A stretch of DNA of 18,213 bases from Aeolococcus sp035552595 (GCA_035552595.1 DASZKZ010000050.1:1-18213), one strand, 5' to 3'; positions 6,485 to 14,095 are shown, counted from the stretch's first letter. A program made the numbers and translations. The notes: generated by a model not told the origin, from the sequence alone.

Positions 6485-8080
6485 GTGGTCGAGGACGCGG
6501 CGCCCCTGGACGGGGTGGTGCCCTACCCGCCCGGGTTCGCGCAGCGCTACCGCGAGAGGGGCTACTGGCGCGACCGCACCCTGGACCAGGTGTTCGGCGA
6601 GCTCTTCGCCACGCACGCCGACCGCGTCGCGCTGCTCCACGGTGACGAGGTGATCACCTACGCGCAGCTCGCCGAGCGCCGCGCCACCGTCGCCGCACGG
6701 ATGCACGACCTGGGACTGCGCCGCCGCGACCGCGTCGTCATGCACCTGCCCAACGCGCCCGAGTTCCTCTACCTGTACTTCGCGCTGCAGATGCTCGGGG
6801 TGATCCCGGTGCTGGCGCTTGCGCCCCACCGCCGGCTGGAGATCGAGCACTTCGCGCGGCTCACGGAGGCGGTGGCGTACTTCGGCACCGACGAGGAGCT
6901 GGGACGCACCGTGCAGTCTGCAATCCCGTCGCTCCGCCAGGTCGTGCTCATGCATGAGCTGCGCCCCGGGGATGACGTGGCCACTCCCCCACCGGTTGCG
7001 GTGAATCCCACTGACCCCTGCTGCCTGCTGCTCTCCGGGGGAACCACCGGCATCCCCAAGCTGATCCCGCGCACCCACAACGACTACGTCTACAACTCGC
7101 AGGCGGCTGCGGCGGTCGGCTACATCGACGGCGACAGCTGCCAGCTGGCGGTGGCGCCGCTGGCCCACAACATGCCGCTGGCCTGCCCCGGCGTGCAGGG
7201 CTTTCTCATGCACGGTGCCCGCGTGGTGCTCAGCGCGGGGACGCGCGCCAGCGACGTGCTGCCTCTGGTTGAGCGCCACCGGGTCACGCACATCGCCGCC
7301 GTGCCAGCGCTGTACATCCGCTGGCTCACCGACGCAGAGGCCGGTGAGCACGACCTGAGCTCGGTGCAGCTTCTCCAGTCCGGTGGCCAGCGACTGCAGC
7401 CGGAACTGCGCCGGCAGATGGCCGCCTTCTTCCCCAACGCCTTCGTGCAGGAGAACTTCGGCATGAGCGAGGGCACGCTCTTCTTCGTCACCAAAAACCT
7501 GCCTGAGGAGGCGCGGATGGAGACCGTTGGGACGCCGGTGTCCCCGGACGACGAGGTGCGCCTCTGCGACGAGGCGGGCGCCGACGTTCCCGACGGGGAG
7601 ATCGGCGAGCTGACGGTGCGCGGTCCGTACACGCTGCGCGGCTACTACCGCGCGACCGAGTACAACGAGCGCCAGTTCACGCCCGACGGCTTCTATCGTT
7701 CAGGCGACCTGATGCGCCGCCATCCCTCGGGCGCGTACCTCGTCGAGGGACGCATCAAAGACCTCGTCAACCGGGGCGGCGAGAAGATCAGCGCGGAGGA
7801 GGTGGAGAACCTCATCCTCATGCACCCAGCGGTGCGCAACGCCGCCTGCATCCCGTACCCGGACCCCGTGCTCGGGGAGCGGATGTGCGCGTGCGTGATC
7901 CTGCACCCTGGCCAATCGCTGACGCTGGACGAGCTGACCGCGTTCCTGCTCGGGCTCGGCTTTGCCAAGTTCAAGCTTCCCGAGCGGCTGCAGGTGCTCG
8001 ACGACTTCCCGCTCTCGCCATTCGGCAAGGTGTCAAAGAAGGCGCTGGCGGACAGGCTGCTCACCGGAGGTGCGGTGTGA
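6485..8080 (+). CDS. Stand-alone aryl-acid AMP ligase (EntE/DhbE-like)
   Basis: Adenylates an aryl carboxylate with ATP and passes it to a thiol. The 531-aa protein begins with the VPYPPGFAQRYRERGYW region characteristic of the EntE/DhbE/YbtE group and has core motifs LLSGGTTGIPKLIPRTHND (182-200), NFGMSEG (324-330), GFYRSGDL (402-409), GRIKDLVNRGGEKI (422-435) and catalytic Lys515 in PFGKVSKK. Asn229 in AHNMPLACPG matches the Asn that reads the 2-hydroxyl of salicylate or 2,3-dihydroxybenzoate. From memory of the DhbE alignment, Cys234 and Leu332 fall where salicylate-type enzymes have Cys/Leu and dihydroxybenzoate enzymes Ser/Val. The GTG at 6485 lies 4 nt after the SDR stop; RBS weak. No carrier protein or siderophore gene is present, so it may act as an acyl-CoA ligase in catabolism. 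Family sure, substrate tentative. Confidence 0.88.
   Translation: MVEDAAPLDGVVPYPPGFAQRYRERGYWRDRTLDQVFGELFATHADRVALLHGDEVITYAQLAERRATVAARMHDLGLRRRDRVVMHLPNAPEFLYLYFALQMLGVIPVLALAPHRRLEIEHFARLTEAVAYFGTDEELGRTVQSAIPSLRQVVLMHELRPGDDVATPPPVAVNPTDPCCLLLSGGTTGIPKLIPRTHNDYVYNSQAAAAVGYIDGDSCQLAVAPLAHNMPLACPGVQGFLMHGARVVLSAGTRASDVLPLVERHRVTHIAAVPALYIRWLTDAEAGEHDLSSVQLLQSGGQRLQPELRRQMAAFFPNAFVQENFGMSEGTLFFVTKNLPEEARMETVGTPVSPDDEVRLCDEAGADVPDGEIGELTVRGPYTLRGYYRATEYNERQFTPDGFYRSGDLMRRHPSGAYLVEGRIKDLVNRGGEKISAEEVENLILMHPAVRNAACIPYPDPVLGERMCACVILHPGQSLTLDELTAFLLGLGFAKFKLPERLQVLDDFPLSPFGKVSKKALADRLLTGGAV
8066..8070 (+). promoter_or_regulatory. Shine-Dalgarno GGAGG deciding the GTG start at 8077
   Basis: GGAGG ends 6 nt before GTG 8077-8079, inside the last codons of the ligase gene. 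It is among the strongest ribosome-binding sites of this operon and fixes the start of the second amidohydrolase. Confidence 0.7.
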
Positions 8081-9063
8081 TCATCGACGCCTACTCTCAC
8101 GTCTTTCCAATGCCGCTCATCGACGCACTCGCCGAGGTGAGCCCCACCGCCGAGCTCAAGGCGCTGCGCTCGCAGAGCCCGTACATCCACGACGCCGACA
8201 AGCGCATCGCCTTCATGGATGAGCACGGCTTCGACGTCCAGGTGCTGGTGCTGGCGCGACCTCCCGTGTGGCTGGGCATGCAGCGGGACGCTCTGCACCG
8301 CATGGTGCGCGTCGCCAACGACAGCATCGCTGCCTTCGCCAACCGCCATCCCTCGCGGTTCATCGGTGTGGGCGTCATCCCTGTGGTCGACGACGTGATG
8401 ATGGAGGAGTACGAGCGCGCTCTCGACGAGCTCGGCCTTGCCGGGGTGCTCATCTTCACCAACATCGAGGGCAGGCCTCTCGACGACGAGTCGATGTGGC
8501 CGCTGTACGCGCGCGCTGCGGAGCGCGGCTCACCGATCTGGATCCACCCGCAGCACGCGAACATCTACCCGTGGATCGGCAAGGACGTGCTCGACCGCAC
8601 CCTGGCGTGGCCGTTCGACACGTCGCTGGCGATGGCCCGGCTCGTGTACGGCGGGGTGTTCGAAAAGCACCCTGACATCACCTTCATGACCCACCACATG
8701 GGCGGCATGATCCCGTACTTCGCCAACCGCATCGACGCCTTCTCGCGGAGCACCCGGCTCGAGTACGCGAAGCTCGGCATCGGCGGCAGCGGCGGCCCGG
8801 AGCTCAGCGTCCCCGCAATCGAGCACTTCCGCCGCTTCCACAACGACACGGTCAGCAACGGCTCTGTTGAGTGCCTCGCGATGGCGCGGAACTTCTTCGG
8901 CACCGAGCGGCTGCTCTTCGGCACCGACTTCCCATTCGGGCCGCCGACCGGCTCCTGGGCCGTCGACGAGAGGGATGCGCTGGAGGCCTTCGACATCGGC
9001 GCGGCGGACCGCGAGGCGATCTTCCACGGCAACGCCGTGAGGATGCTGGGCCTCTCGCGCTGA
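8077..9063 (+). CDS. Amidohydrolase-2 (ACMSD-like decarboxylase/hydrolase) family protein with YxH in place of HxH
   Basis: A 328-aa TIM-barrel protein of the amidohydrolase-2 family. Characterised relatives include aminocarboxymuconate-semialdehyde decarboxylase and resorcylate/salicylate-type decarboxylases. The N-terminal metal motif reads IIDAYSH: the first His of HxH is Tyr6, the second is His8. The other ligands are present: His157 in IWIHPQH, His206 in FMTHHMGG, and Asp284 in LLFGTDFPFG. The GTG start overlaps the ligase TGA by four bases and follows GGAGG by 6 nt. It is the last gene of the operon; its stop lies one base from the stop of the convergent ABC ATPase. Being downstream of an aryl-acid ligase and next to a Liv-type transporter, it may decarboxylate or hydrolyse a ring acid. 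It is better preserved than the other amidohydrolase of the operon and is not a close copy of it. Confidence 0.87.
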   Translation: MIIDAYSHVFPMPLIDALAEVSPTAELKALRSQSPYIHDADKRIAFMDEHGFDVQVLVLARPPVWLGMQRDALHRMVRVANDSIAAFANRHPSRFIGVGVIPVVDDVMMEEYERALDELGLAGVLIFTNIEGRPLDDESMWPLYARAAERGSPIWIHPQHANIYPWIGKDVLDRTLAWPFDTSLAMARLVYGGVFEKHPDITFMTHHMGGMIPYFANRIDAFSRSTRLEYAKLGIGGSGGPELSVPAIEHFRRFHNDTVSNGSVECLAMARNFFGTERLLFGTDFPFGPPTGSWAVDERDALEAFDIGAADREAIFHGNAVRMLGLSR

Positions 9064-9064
9064 G

Positions 9065-9886
9065 TCAGCCGACCAGCGGTCCCTCGGCGGCGTGCTCGTC
9101 GACGGGAGTGACCTCGTCGGCATCCTCCTCCGGCTCGGGCGGGGCCGTGGCGCCGAGGAAGATCTCGCGCATGTCGGGCTTGGCCAGCACCTGGTGCGCG
9201 TCGGCCGACATCACCACCTCGCCGCGCACCAGCATGTAGGCCCAGTCGGAGATCTCCAGCGCGGCCACCGCCTTCTGCTCGACCAGCAGGACGCCCTTGC
9301 CGATGTTGCCGAGCGCGCGCACCTGGTTCTCGAGGACGGCCCTCGACAGCTCGGGCGAGAGGCTGGCGGTGGGCTCGTCGAGCAGCAACACCGAGGGGTC
9401 GAGCATGAGCACGCGGGCGATCGCCGTCATCTTGCGCTCTCCCCCACTCAGCGTCTCGACGTAGCGGTTGAGCCGGGGCTTGAGCTGGGGGAAGACCTCC
9501 ATCGCCCGTTCCATCCGCTCCGCCCGCTGGGCGCGGTTGAAGAGGTAGCCGCCCATGTCGAGGTTCTCACGCACGCGCAGCCCCTCGAAGACGTCGTCGA
9601 CCTGGGGGACGTAGCCGATGCCCAGCCGGGCCAGCTTCTCGAGACGCACGCCGGTGACGTCCTTTCCTTCGAGCTCGACGTGGCCGCCGGTGAGTCGGGC
9701 GATGCCGAGGATCGCCTTGAGCAGAGTGCTCTTGCCCGCGCCGTTGGGACCGACGACGGCGACGACCTGGCCGCTGGAGACGTCCATGTCGACGCCACGG
9801 ATGATGGGCGGCCCGGCGCCGTAGCCCGCGGTGACACCGCGGATCCTCAGCGCCACCCGCTCTGCGCGAGCGTCAACCGATGACAT
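9065..9886 (-). CDS. livF: Branched-chain-amino-acid-type ABC transporter ATP-binding protein (LivF-like)
   Basis: A cytoplasmic ATPase of 273 aa that powers import through the LivH/LivM pair together with LivG. Walker A GPNGAGKST (46-54), Q-loop Gln95 in GYVPQ, ABC signature LSGGERK (146-152), Walker B LLLDEP (167-172), and LLVEQK with Gln204 replacing the switch His, which is typical of LivF. A proline/acid-rich tail (about 249-271) extends beyond the normal C-terminus. The ATG at 9886 lies inside the end of the LivG gene (14-bp overlap), so translation is coupled. It is the last gene of the uptake operon, and its stop is one base from the convergent amidohydrolase. Liv-type systems carry branched-chain amino acids but also amides, urea and aromatic acids; context favours the latter kinds. 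Confidence 0.92.
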   Translation of the reverse strand: MSSVDARAERVALRIRGVTAGYGAGPPIIRGVDMDVSSGQVVAVVGPNGAGKSTLLKAILGIARLTGGHVELEGKDVTGVRLEKLARLGIGYVPQVDDVFEGLRVRENLDMGGYLFNRAQRAERMERAMEVFPQLKPRLNRYVETLSGGERKMTAIARVLMLDPSVLLLDEPTASLSPELSRAVLENQVRALGNIGKGVLLVEQKAVAALEISDWAYMLVRGEVVMSADAHQVLAKPDMREIFLGATAPPEPEEDADEVTPVDEHAAEGPLVG

Positions 9887-10649
9887 ATGCGTCCTGCACC
9901 TCGCGGTTGAGGCGAAGCTCGGCCATGCGCCCCTCTGACAGCACGCGGCCCTGCGCCATCACCACCACCTTGCCGCAGATCCTGTCGACGGTGTCGAGCT
10001 CGTGCTCGACGAGCAGCAGCGTCAGGCCGCCCTCGGCGAGGCCGAGGAGCACATCCTCGAGCTGGCGCGACAGGCTGGGGCTCAGGCCTGCCATCGGCTC
10101 GTCGAGGAGCAGCAGCTTGGGCTGCATCATCAGCGCGCGCATGATCTCCACCGCACGCTTCTGGCCGCCGCTGAGGTTGCGGGCGGGCTCGTCCGCCTTG
10201 GCACCCATGGCGAACGTGTCGAGCATGGCGCGGGCCTGCGCGACGAGCTCCTTCTCCTGGTTGCGCCAGTAGCGACGGCCGGCGAGGACAGCAGCGCCGC
10301 TCTCACCACGCTGGGCGGGCGCAGCGACGAGGAGGTTCTCGATGGTGGTGAGGTTGCCGAAGACCCGGGCCATCTGGAAGGTGCGCACCAGCCCACGACG
10401 AGCGCGCACGTACATCGGTGTCGACGTGATGTCGTCGCCGTCGAAGCGGATGGCGCCCCCGGTGGGCCCGACGTAGCCGCCGATGACTGCGAGCACGGTT
10501 GACTTGCCGGCGCCGTTGGGACCGATGAGGCCGGTGACGCTGCCGCGGGCCACCGTGAACGAGACGCCGTCCACCGCGCGCACGCCGCCGTAGTGCTTGA
10601 CGAGGGTGTCGACCTCGAGGATGGGCGCGGCGGCGGTGCTCGCGGTCAA
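9873..10649 (-). CDS. livG: Branched-chain-amino-acid-type ABC transporter ATP-binding protein (LivG-like)
   Basis: Second ATPase of the importer, 258 aa. Walker A GPNGAGKS (43-50), Gln92 in RTFQ, the long LivG-type insert after Walker A (about 110-155), signature LSGGQKR (159-165), Walker B LLLDEP (180-185) and the switch His216 in LLVEHEL. The proposed start is TTG at 10649-10647, which overlaps the TGA of the LivM gene in TTGA. No ATG or GTG occurs before the first conserved strand (ILEVDTLVKHYGG), so a shorter protein would lose it. The Shine-Dalgarno is poor, fitting re-initiation after the LivM stop. Its last 14 bases overlap the LivF gene. Function sure; start inferred. Confidence 0.92.
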   Translation of the reverse strand: MTASTAAAPILEVDTLVKHYGGVRAVDGVSFTVARGSVTGLIGPNGAGKSTVLAVIGGYVGPTGGAIRFDGDDITSTPMYVRARRGLVRTFQMARVFGNLTTIENLLVAAPAQRGESGAAVLAGRRYWRNQEKELVAQARAMLDTFAMGAKADEPARNLSGGQKRAVEIMRALMMQPKLLLLDEPMAGLSPSLSRQLEDVLLGLAEGGLTLLLVEHELDTVDRICGKVVVMAQGRVLSEGRMAELRLNREVQDAYVIG

Positions 10650-11644
10650 CTCGGGTGCTGGCGGCGCAACAGGCCGCGCAGGGAGGCGGGCGGGCGGTCC
10701 GGATCCAGGTGGTGCGGGCGGCGCTCGGGCAGGAGACCCTGGGGACGAAACCAGATGAACGCGATGGTGGCCGAGCCGAGCACGATCCAGCCGAAATCCT
10801 CCTTGAGGCCAGGGCTGCCCGAGATCTGAGGCAGGAACTGCACACCCTGGAGGAGCAGAACGGCGACGATCACCGTGCCGAGGCTGGCGCCGCGGTCGCT
10901 GCCCATCCCGCCGACGATGATGCAGCTGAGGAAGGCGAGGGTCTCGATGTACACCCACGCCGACGGCGACCAGCCACCGATGAACCCGGCCAGCAGCGCG
11001 CCGCTCAACCCGGCGAAGCCACCGCCAACCGCCTGCACGAGCAGGCGCAGTCCGACGACGTTCTTGCCCGCCGCCGACGCGGCGGTGTCGTCGTCGCGCA
11101 TGGCGCGCAGCGTGCGCCCGAGGGGGCCGGTGGTGAAGCGGCGCAGCACGAGCAGGCCGATGACGCAGCACACCGCGACCAGGCCGACGTACAGCCAGCG
11201 GGCCACCTCGGGGTCCTGGTCGGAGAAGGGGTTGGGGATGAGCGCCAGGCCGGCGCTGCCATTGAAGATGCCGACGTCGGCGCTGACCACGGTGGCGAGC
11301 ATCAGCGAGACCACCAGCATGGCCACCGCCTGGTAGTCCTGGCGGAGGCGCTTGAGACCGGTGAGCCCGATGACCGCGCCGACGAGCGCTCCGACCAGGA
11401 CGGCGATGAGCAGCGCCACCCCCCAGGGCAGGCCGAACCCGCCGATGTACTGCTGGAAGCCACCGAGGTCGGACGATGGGCCGAGGGTGCACACCGCGTA
11501 CGTGTAGGCGCCGACGGCGACCACGACGATGTATGCGAGGTTGGCGATGCCGGAGACGCCGAACTCGAGGTTCAGCCCCCAGACGGCGAGCAGGTCCGTG
11601 CCCAGGTAGATGAGCATGACGACGAGGTAGTACTCCCAGGCCAT
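10646..11644 (-). CDS. livM: Branched-chain-amino-acid-type ABC transporter permease (LivM-like)
   Basis: An integral membrane permease of 332 aa with about eight to ten hydrophobic segments (for example YYLVVMLIYLGTDLLAVWGL, AYIVVVAVGAYTYAV, LLIAVLVGALVGAVIGL and VGLVAVCCVIGLLVLR). The cytoplasmic coupling loop GRTLRAMRDDDTAASAAGKNV is diagnostic for LivM, as is the GLSGALLAGF segment. The C-terminus has a short basic tail. The ATG at 11644-11642 follows a strong GGAGGGG and lies two bases after the LivH TAG. It forms the channel together with LivH, with LivG and LivF as motors. Very sure of family; transported compound unknown. Confidence 0.92.
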   Translation of the reverse strand: MAWEYYLVVMLIYLGTDLLAVWGLNLEFGVSGIANLAYIVVVAVGAYTYAVCTLGPSSDLGGFQQYIGGFGLPWGVALLIAVLVGALVGAVIGLTGLKRLRQDYQAVAMLVVSLMLATVVSADVGIFNGSAGLALIPNPFSDQDPEVARWLYVGLVAVCCVIGLLVLRRFTTGPLGRTLRAMRDDDTAASAAGKNVVGLRLLVQAVGGGFAGLSGALLAGFIGGWSPSAWVYIETLAFLSCIIVGGMGSDRGASLGTVIVAVLLLQGVQFLPQISGSPGLKEDFGWIVLGSATIAFIWFRPQGLLPERRPHHLDPDRPPASLRGLLRRQHPS

Positions 11645-11646
11645 CG

Positions 11647-12537
11647 CTACCCCTCCATCAACCGGCGCGTCGACCAGGCCGCGCCGAACAGCCCGCGCGG
11701 GCGAATCAGCAGGAAGGCGATGAGGATCACGAAGGCGACGACGTCCTTGTAGTTGGGGTTGGTGACGGCGGCGGCGACCTCGCTGGACACCCCGACGATC
11801 AGCCCTCCGACCATGGCCCCGTACGGCTGGCCGATACCACCGAGCACCGCCGCAGCGATCATGGGGATGAGGAACAGCGAGCCGAGCGAGAAGTCGAAGC
11901 TGACGGTGGTGATCGCCAGCGCCACGCCGGCCGCGCCGCACAGCGAGCCGGAGATGAGCCAGGCGATGTCGCTCACCCTGTCGGTGGCGATCCCGCAGCT
12001 GCGCGCCAGCGTGCGGTTCGACGAGGTGGCGCGCATCGCCTTGCCGAGCGTGGTGCGCGTGAGCAACAGGTGCAGGGCGAGCATCACCGCCGCGGTGAGC
12101 CCGATGATGGCCACCTGGCCGGCGGACAGCGTGAACCCGAGCAGGTGCAGGGTGGCGCCGCTCTGCTCACCGTAGCTGTGCGAGTCGGGACCGGCGATGG
12201 CCACGATCACGTACTGCAGGACGATTCCCGCCGCGACGGTGACGATCACCATCGCGATGGCGCGTGTCCCTCGCCGCACCAACGGCGCCAGCAACACGCG
12301 GTTGTAGGCGACGGACACGACGCCCACCACGATGGCGCCGATGACCAGCGCGAGCCAGGCGTTGACGCCGCGGTTGACCAACGCATAGCCGACGTACGCG
12401 GCGAGAGTCATCAGCGCGCCGTACGTGATGTTGAGGATGTTGCTGATGCCGAACTGCACCGAGAACCCGACGGCGCCGAGCGCGATGACCGCGCCGGTGG
12501 CGATCCCGAAGCCGATCGCCTCGACGACCAGGTTCAC
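11647..12537 (-). CDS. livH: Branched-chain-amino-acid-type ABC transporter permease (LivH-like)
   Basis: An integral membrane permease of 296 aa. It opens with a hydrophobic helix (VVEAIGFGIATGAVIALGAVG) and the conserved SVQFGISNILNITYGALMTLAAY, which is characteristic of LivH, and contains the coupling loop GKAMRATSSNRTLARSCGIATDRV and the LGGIGQPYGAMVGGLIVG segment. The GTG start at 12537-12535 is preceded by GGGGGAG with 7 nt spacing. A 16-bp hairpin ends 2 nt before this ribosome-binding site and separates the gene from the binding-protein gene. It pairs with LivM to form the membrane channel. Confidence 0.92.
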   Translation of the reverse strand: MNLVVEAIGFGIATGAVIALGAVGFSVQFGISNILNITYGALMTLAAYVGYALVNRGVNAWLALVIGAIVVGVVSVAYNRVLLAPLVRRGTRAIAMVIVTVAAGIVLQYVIVAIAGPDSHSYGEQSGATLHLLGFTLSAGQVAIIGLTAAVMLALHLLLTRTTLGKAMRATSSNRTLARSCGIATDRVSDIAWLISGSLCGAAGVALAITTVSFDFSLGSLFLIPMIAAAVLGGIGQPYGAMVGGLIVGVSSEVAAAVTNPNYKDVVAFVILIAFLLIRPRGLFGAAWSTRRLMEG

Positions 12538-12553
12538 CGTGCGTCTCCCCCAA

Positions 12554-12605
12554 GCGCACAGCGGGAGCCGCTGCCGGCGCGGACCAGCTGCGGCTCCCTG
12601 TGCGC
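12554..12605 (-). repeat. Intercistronic hairpin between the binding-protein and permease genes
   Basis: GCGCACAG (12554-12561), a CG bulge (12562-12563) and GGAGCCGC (12564-12571) pair fully with GCGGCTCC (12590-12597) and CTGTGCGC (12598-12605). That is 16 bp with one 2-nt bulge and an 18-nt loop. It lies 26 nt after the binding-protein stop and 2 nt before the Shine-Dalgarno of the permease gene. No U-tract follows on the transcribed strand, so it is more likely an mRNA-stabiliser or partial terminator that raises receptor over permease expression than a full terminator. Confidence 0.7.
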
Positions 12606-12631
12606 TGACGAGTGAGGCCCTGCCTCAGGGG

Positions 12632-13939
12632 TCACAGGAGACCGAGGACCTTCGTTCCTGGGATGGATCCGACGCGACTGGCGCTGCCGTCGGCGGCGAA
12701 GACGTTGGCGGCGAACTCGCCGGCCGCGTTGTGATATTGGTTGAAGACAACGTCGCCGATGACGCCGACGTACTGGATCTGCTTGCCCGCAGCCAATGCC
12801 TTGGCACCGTCAGCGAAGTCGCTGACAACGGTCGCACCCGACTTGGGGGAGACGACCTGGTTGACGAACTGGTTGTAATAGGAGCCGACCGTTGTCTTGG
12901 CCATGATCATCGCCAGGGCCATGATGTTGATGCCGTCGTAGGCCGAGGCGGGCGGTCCGACGGCGCTGAGCACGTCGGCAATGGCAGAGGTGTGCGAGTC
13001 CGCCTTCAGCGCTGCCTTGTAGGTGGCGAACGCGGGCGTGGTCTGGCTGAACGACGAGCCCACCAGGTACACGCTGTTGGTGACGTAGCTGGCGCCGACG
13101 ACGTGGCTCAGCGCCCCGAAGAAGTCAGGGGTGAGCGAGTCCGTCGCGGTCACCATCGGCGGCAGCGAGCCGTTGTTCAGCTGCTTGTACTCGGACATGA
13201 ACGTCGCCGTGGTCTGCGGGTCGGCCGACCAGATCAGTGCGTCGGGGTGGCTGGCGATGACGCGGGCCACCTCGCTCGAATACGAGGCTGCGTCGGCGGG
13301 GATGGTGAGCTGGAGACCGAGGCTGCCGCCGAGCTTGGGCATCGCCGACTGCAGGCCGGGGAGGTTGCCCTCTGAGCCAATCCCGTTCTGGAAGACGACG
13401 GCCACGTTCTTGTAGCCCTTCTGCACCGCCCAGACCGCGAAGGCAGCGCCGTTGGCATCGTCCGACGGGGTCAGCCGCCAGTAGTACGGGTAGTTGTTCT
13501 TGGTGAAGGCGACCAGCCCGTTGGTGGTGACGATCGGGATCTTGGCGTTGTTGACCAGCGGCACCGTGGTCGCCGCGGTGTTGCTCTCGAGCCCGATGGT
13601 GAGGTCGAGGTTGCTGGTGGTGGCGATGGCCCGGGTGACGTTGGGAACCGCGTCCGCGGCGTCCCCGGTGTCGTCGATCGCCGAGCAGCTGAACTGCTTG
13701 CCCATGACGCCGCCGGCCTGGTTGATGAGGTCGGTGGCCGCGTAGCACGGCGCCGACAGCAGCTTGCCGAACTGGGCGGCAGGGCCGGTGAAGGGCGCGA
13801 TGACACCCACGGTGACGGGCCCCGACTGTGTCGGGACGGAGCTGGAGCCACTGCTGCCGTTCGAGCTGCCGCAGGCGCTCAGCAACACCAGCGCGGCCGT
13901 TGCGGGGATGGTGAGAAGACCACGTCGCCCGGAGCCCAT
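12632..13939 (-). CDS. Liv-type substrate-binding lipoprotein of the ABC importer
   Basis: Extracytoplasmic receptor of 435 aa that captures the substrate for the LivHMGF importer. The N-terminus MGSGRRGLL is followed by a hydrophobic stretch and the lipobox LSAC, with Cys23 as the lipidated residue, then a Ser/Gly linker. The mature part is a type-I periplasmic-binding fold: VTVGVIAPFTGPAAQFG at 42-58, GGVMGKQF, a cysteine pair (about 65 and 85) and VYLVGSSFSQTTPAF, as in leucine/amide-binding receptors. The ATG at 13939 follows AGGAGGG with 5 nt spacing, the best ribosome-binding site of the operon, in keeping with high receptor expression. It is the first gene of the operon; a promoter is proposed upstream. 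The ligand cannot be read; related receptors bind branched-chain amino acids, amides or aromatic acids. Confidence 0.92.
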   Translation of the reverse strand: MGSGRRGLLTIPATAALVLLSACGSSNGSSGSSSVPTQSGPVTVGVIAPFTGPAAQFGKLLSAPCYAATDLINQAGGVMGKQFSCSAIDDTGDAADAVPNVTRAIATTSNLDLTIGLESNTAATTVPLVNNAKIPIVTTNGLVAFTKNNYPYYWRLTPSDDANGAAFAVWAVQKGYKNVAVVFQNGIGSEGNLPGLQSAMPKLGGSLGLQLTIPADAASYSSEVARVIASHPDALIWSADPQTTATFMSEYKQLNNGSLPPMVTATDSLTPDFFGALSHVVGASYVTNSVYLVGSSFSQTTPAFATYKAALKADSHTSAIADVLSAVGPPASAYDGINIMALAMIMAKTTVGSYYNQFVNQVVSPKSGATVVSDFADGAKALAAGKQIQYVGVIGDVVFNQYHNAAGEFAANVFAADGSASRVGSIPGTKVLGLL

Positions 13940-13960
13940 GGGAACCCTCCTGTAAGGCCG

Positions 13961-13974
13961 CAGCGTCCAGCGTC
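13961..13974. repeat. Tandem 7-bp repeat in the receptor leader
   Basis: CAGCGTC occurs twice in direct tandem (13961-13967, 13968-13974), within the proposed 5' untranslated region of the binding-protein gene. It may be chance in GC-rich DNA. Confidence 0.35.
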
Positions 13975-14012
13975 ACCAGCGGACAGGTATGCTCCCTACC
14001 GTGGTGAGGACT

Positions 14013-14041
14013 ACCATATCGGGCGCCGCGCAGGAGTGCAA
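14013..14041 (-). promoter_or_regulatory. Candidate sigma-70-type promoter for the ABC uptake operon
   Basis: On the minus strand TTGCAC (14041-14036) is followed after exactly 17 nt by TATGGT (14018-14013). This fits the -35 core TTG and the -10 pattern TANNNT. The expected transcription start is near 14006, giving a leader of about 66 nt before the ATG at 13939. TGGT(14002-14005)-N7-ACCA(14013-14016) overlaps the -10 and could be an operator half-site pair. CTACC also recurs at a 15-bp interval (13996 and 14011). Confidence 0.5.
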
Positions 14042-14084
14042 GGGGGTGCGCTTGGTGCACTGTCCACAAGCGACTCGGATCCAC

Positions 14085-14090
14085 GGGAGG
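14085..14090 (+). promoter_or_regulatory. Shine-Dalgarno GGGAGG deciding the ATG start at 14096
   Basis: GGGAGG ends 5 nt before ATG 14096. The same frame is open back to a GTG at 14036, but that codon lacks such a site and lies in the divergent promoter region, so the ATG is preferred. Confidence 0.7.
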
Positions 14091-14095
14091 GCGGG

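Noticed and set aside
6485..8080. Siderophore biosynthesis cluster
   Set aside because: Only the adenylating enzyme fits; no isochorismatase, carrier, condensation or siderophore-export gene is present.
10650..11492. Extension of the LivG frame into the LivM gene
   Set aside because: The extension is Arg/Pro/His-rich and overlaps a conserved permease; the TTG at 10649 gives a normal-length ATPase.
10655..11752. Open frame of 365 codons on the + strand opposite the LivM gene
   Set aside because: Composition is the complement of membrane-protein codons (Asp/Glu/Gln/His-rich); typical antisense of a permease gene.
14036..14095. Upstream GTG start giving a 20-residue longer CocE-like protein
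   Set aside because: The ATG at 14096 has a strong, well-spaced GGGAGG, and the longer form would run through the divergent promoter.
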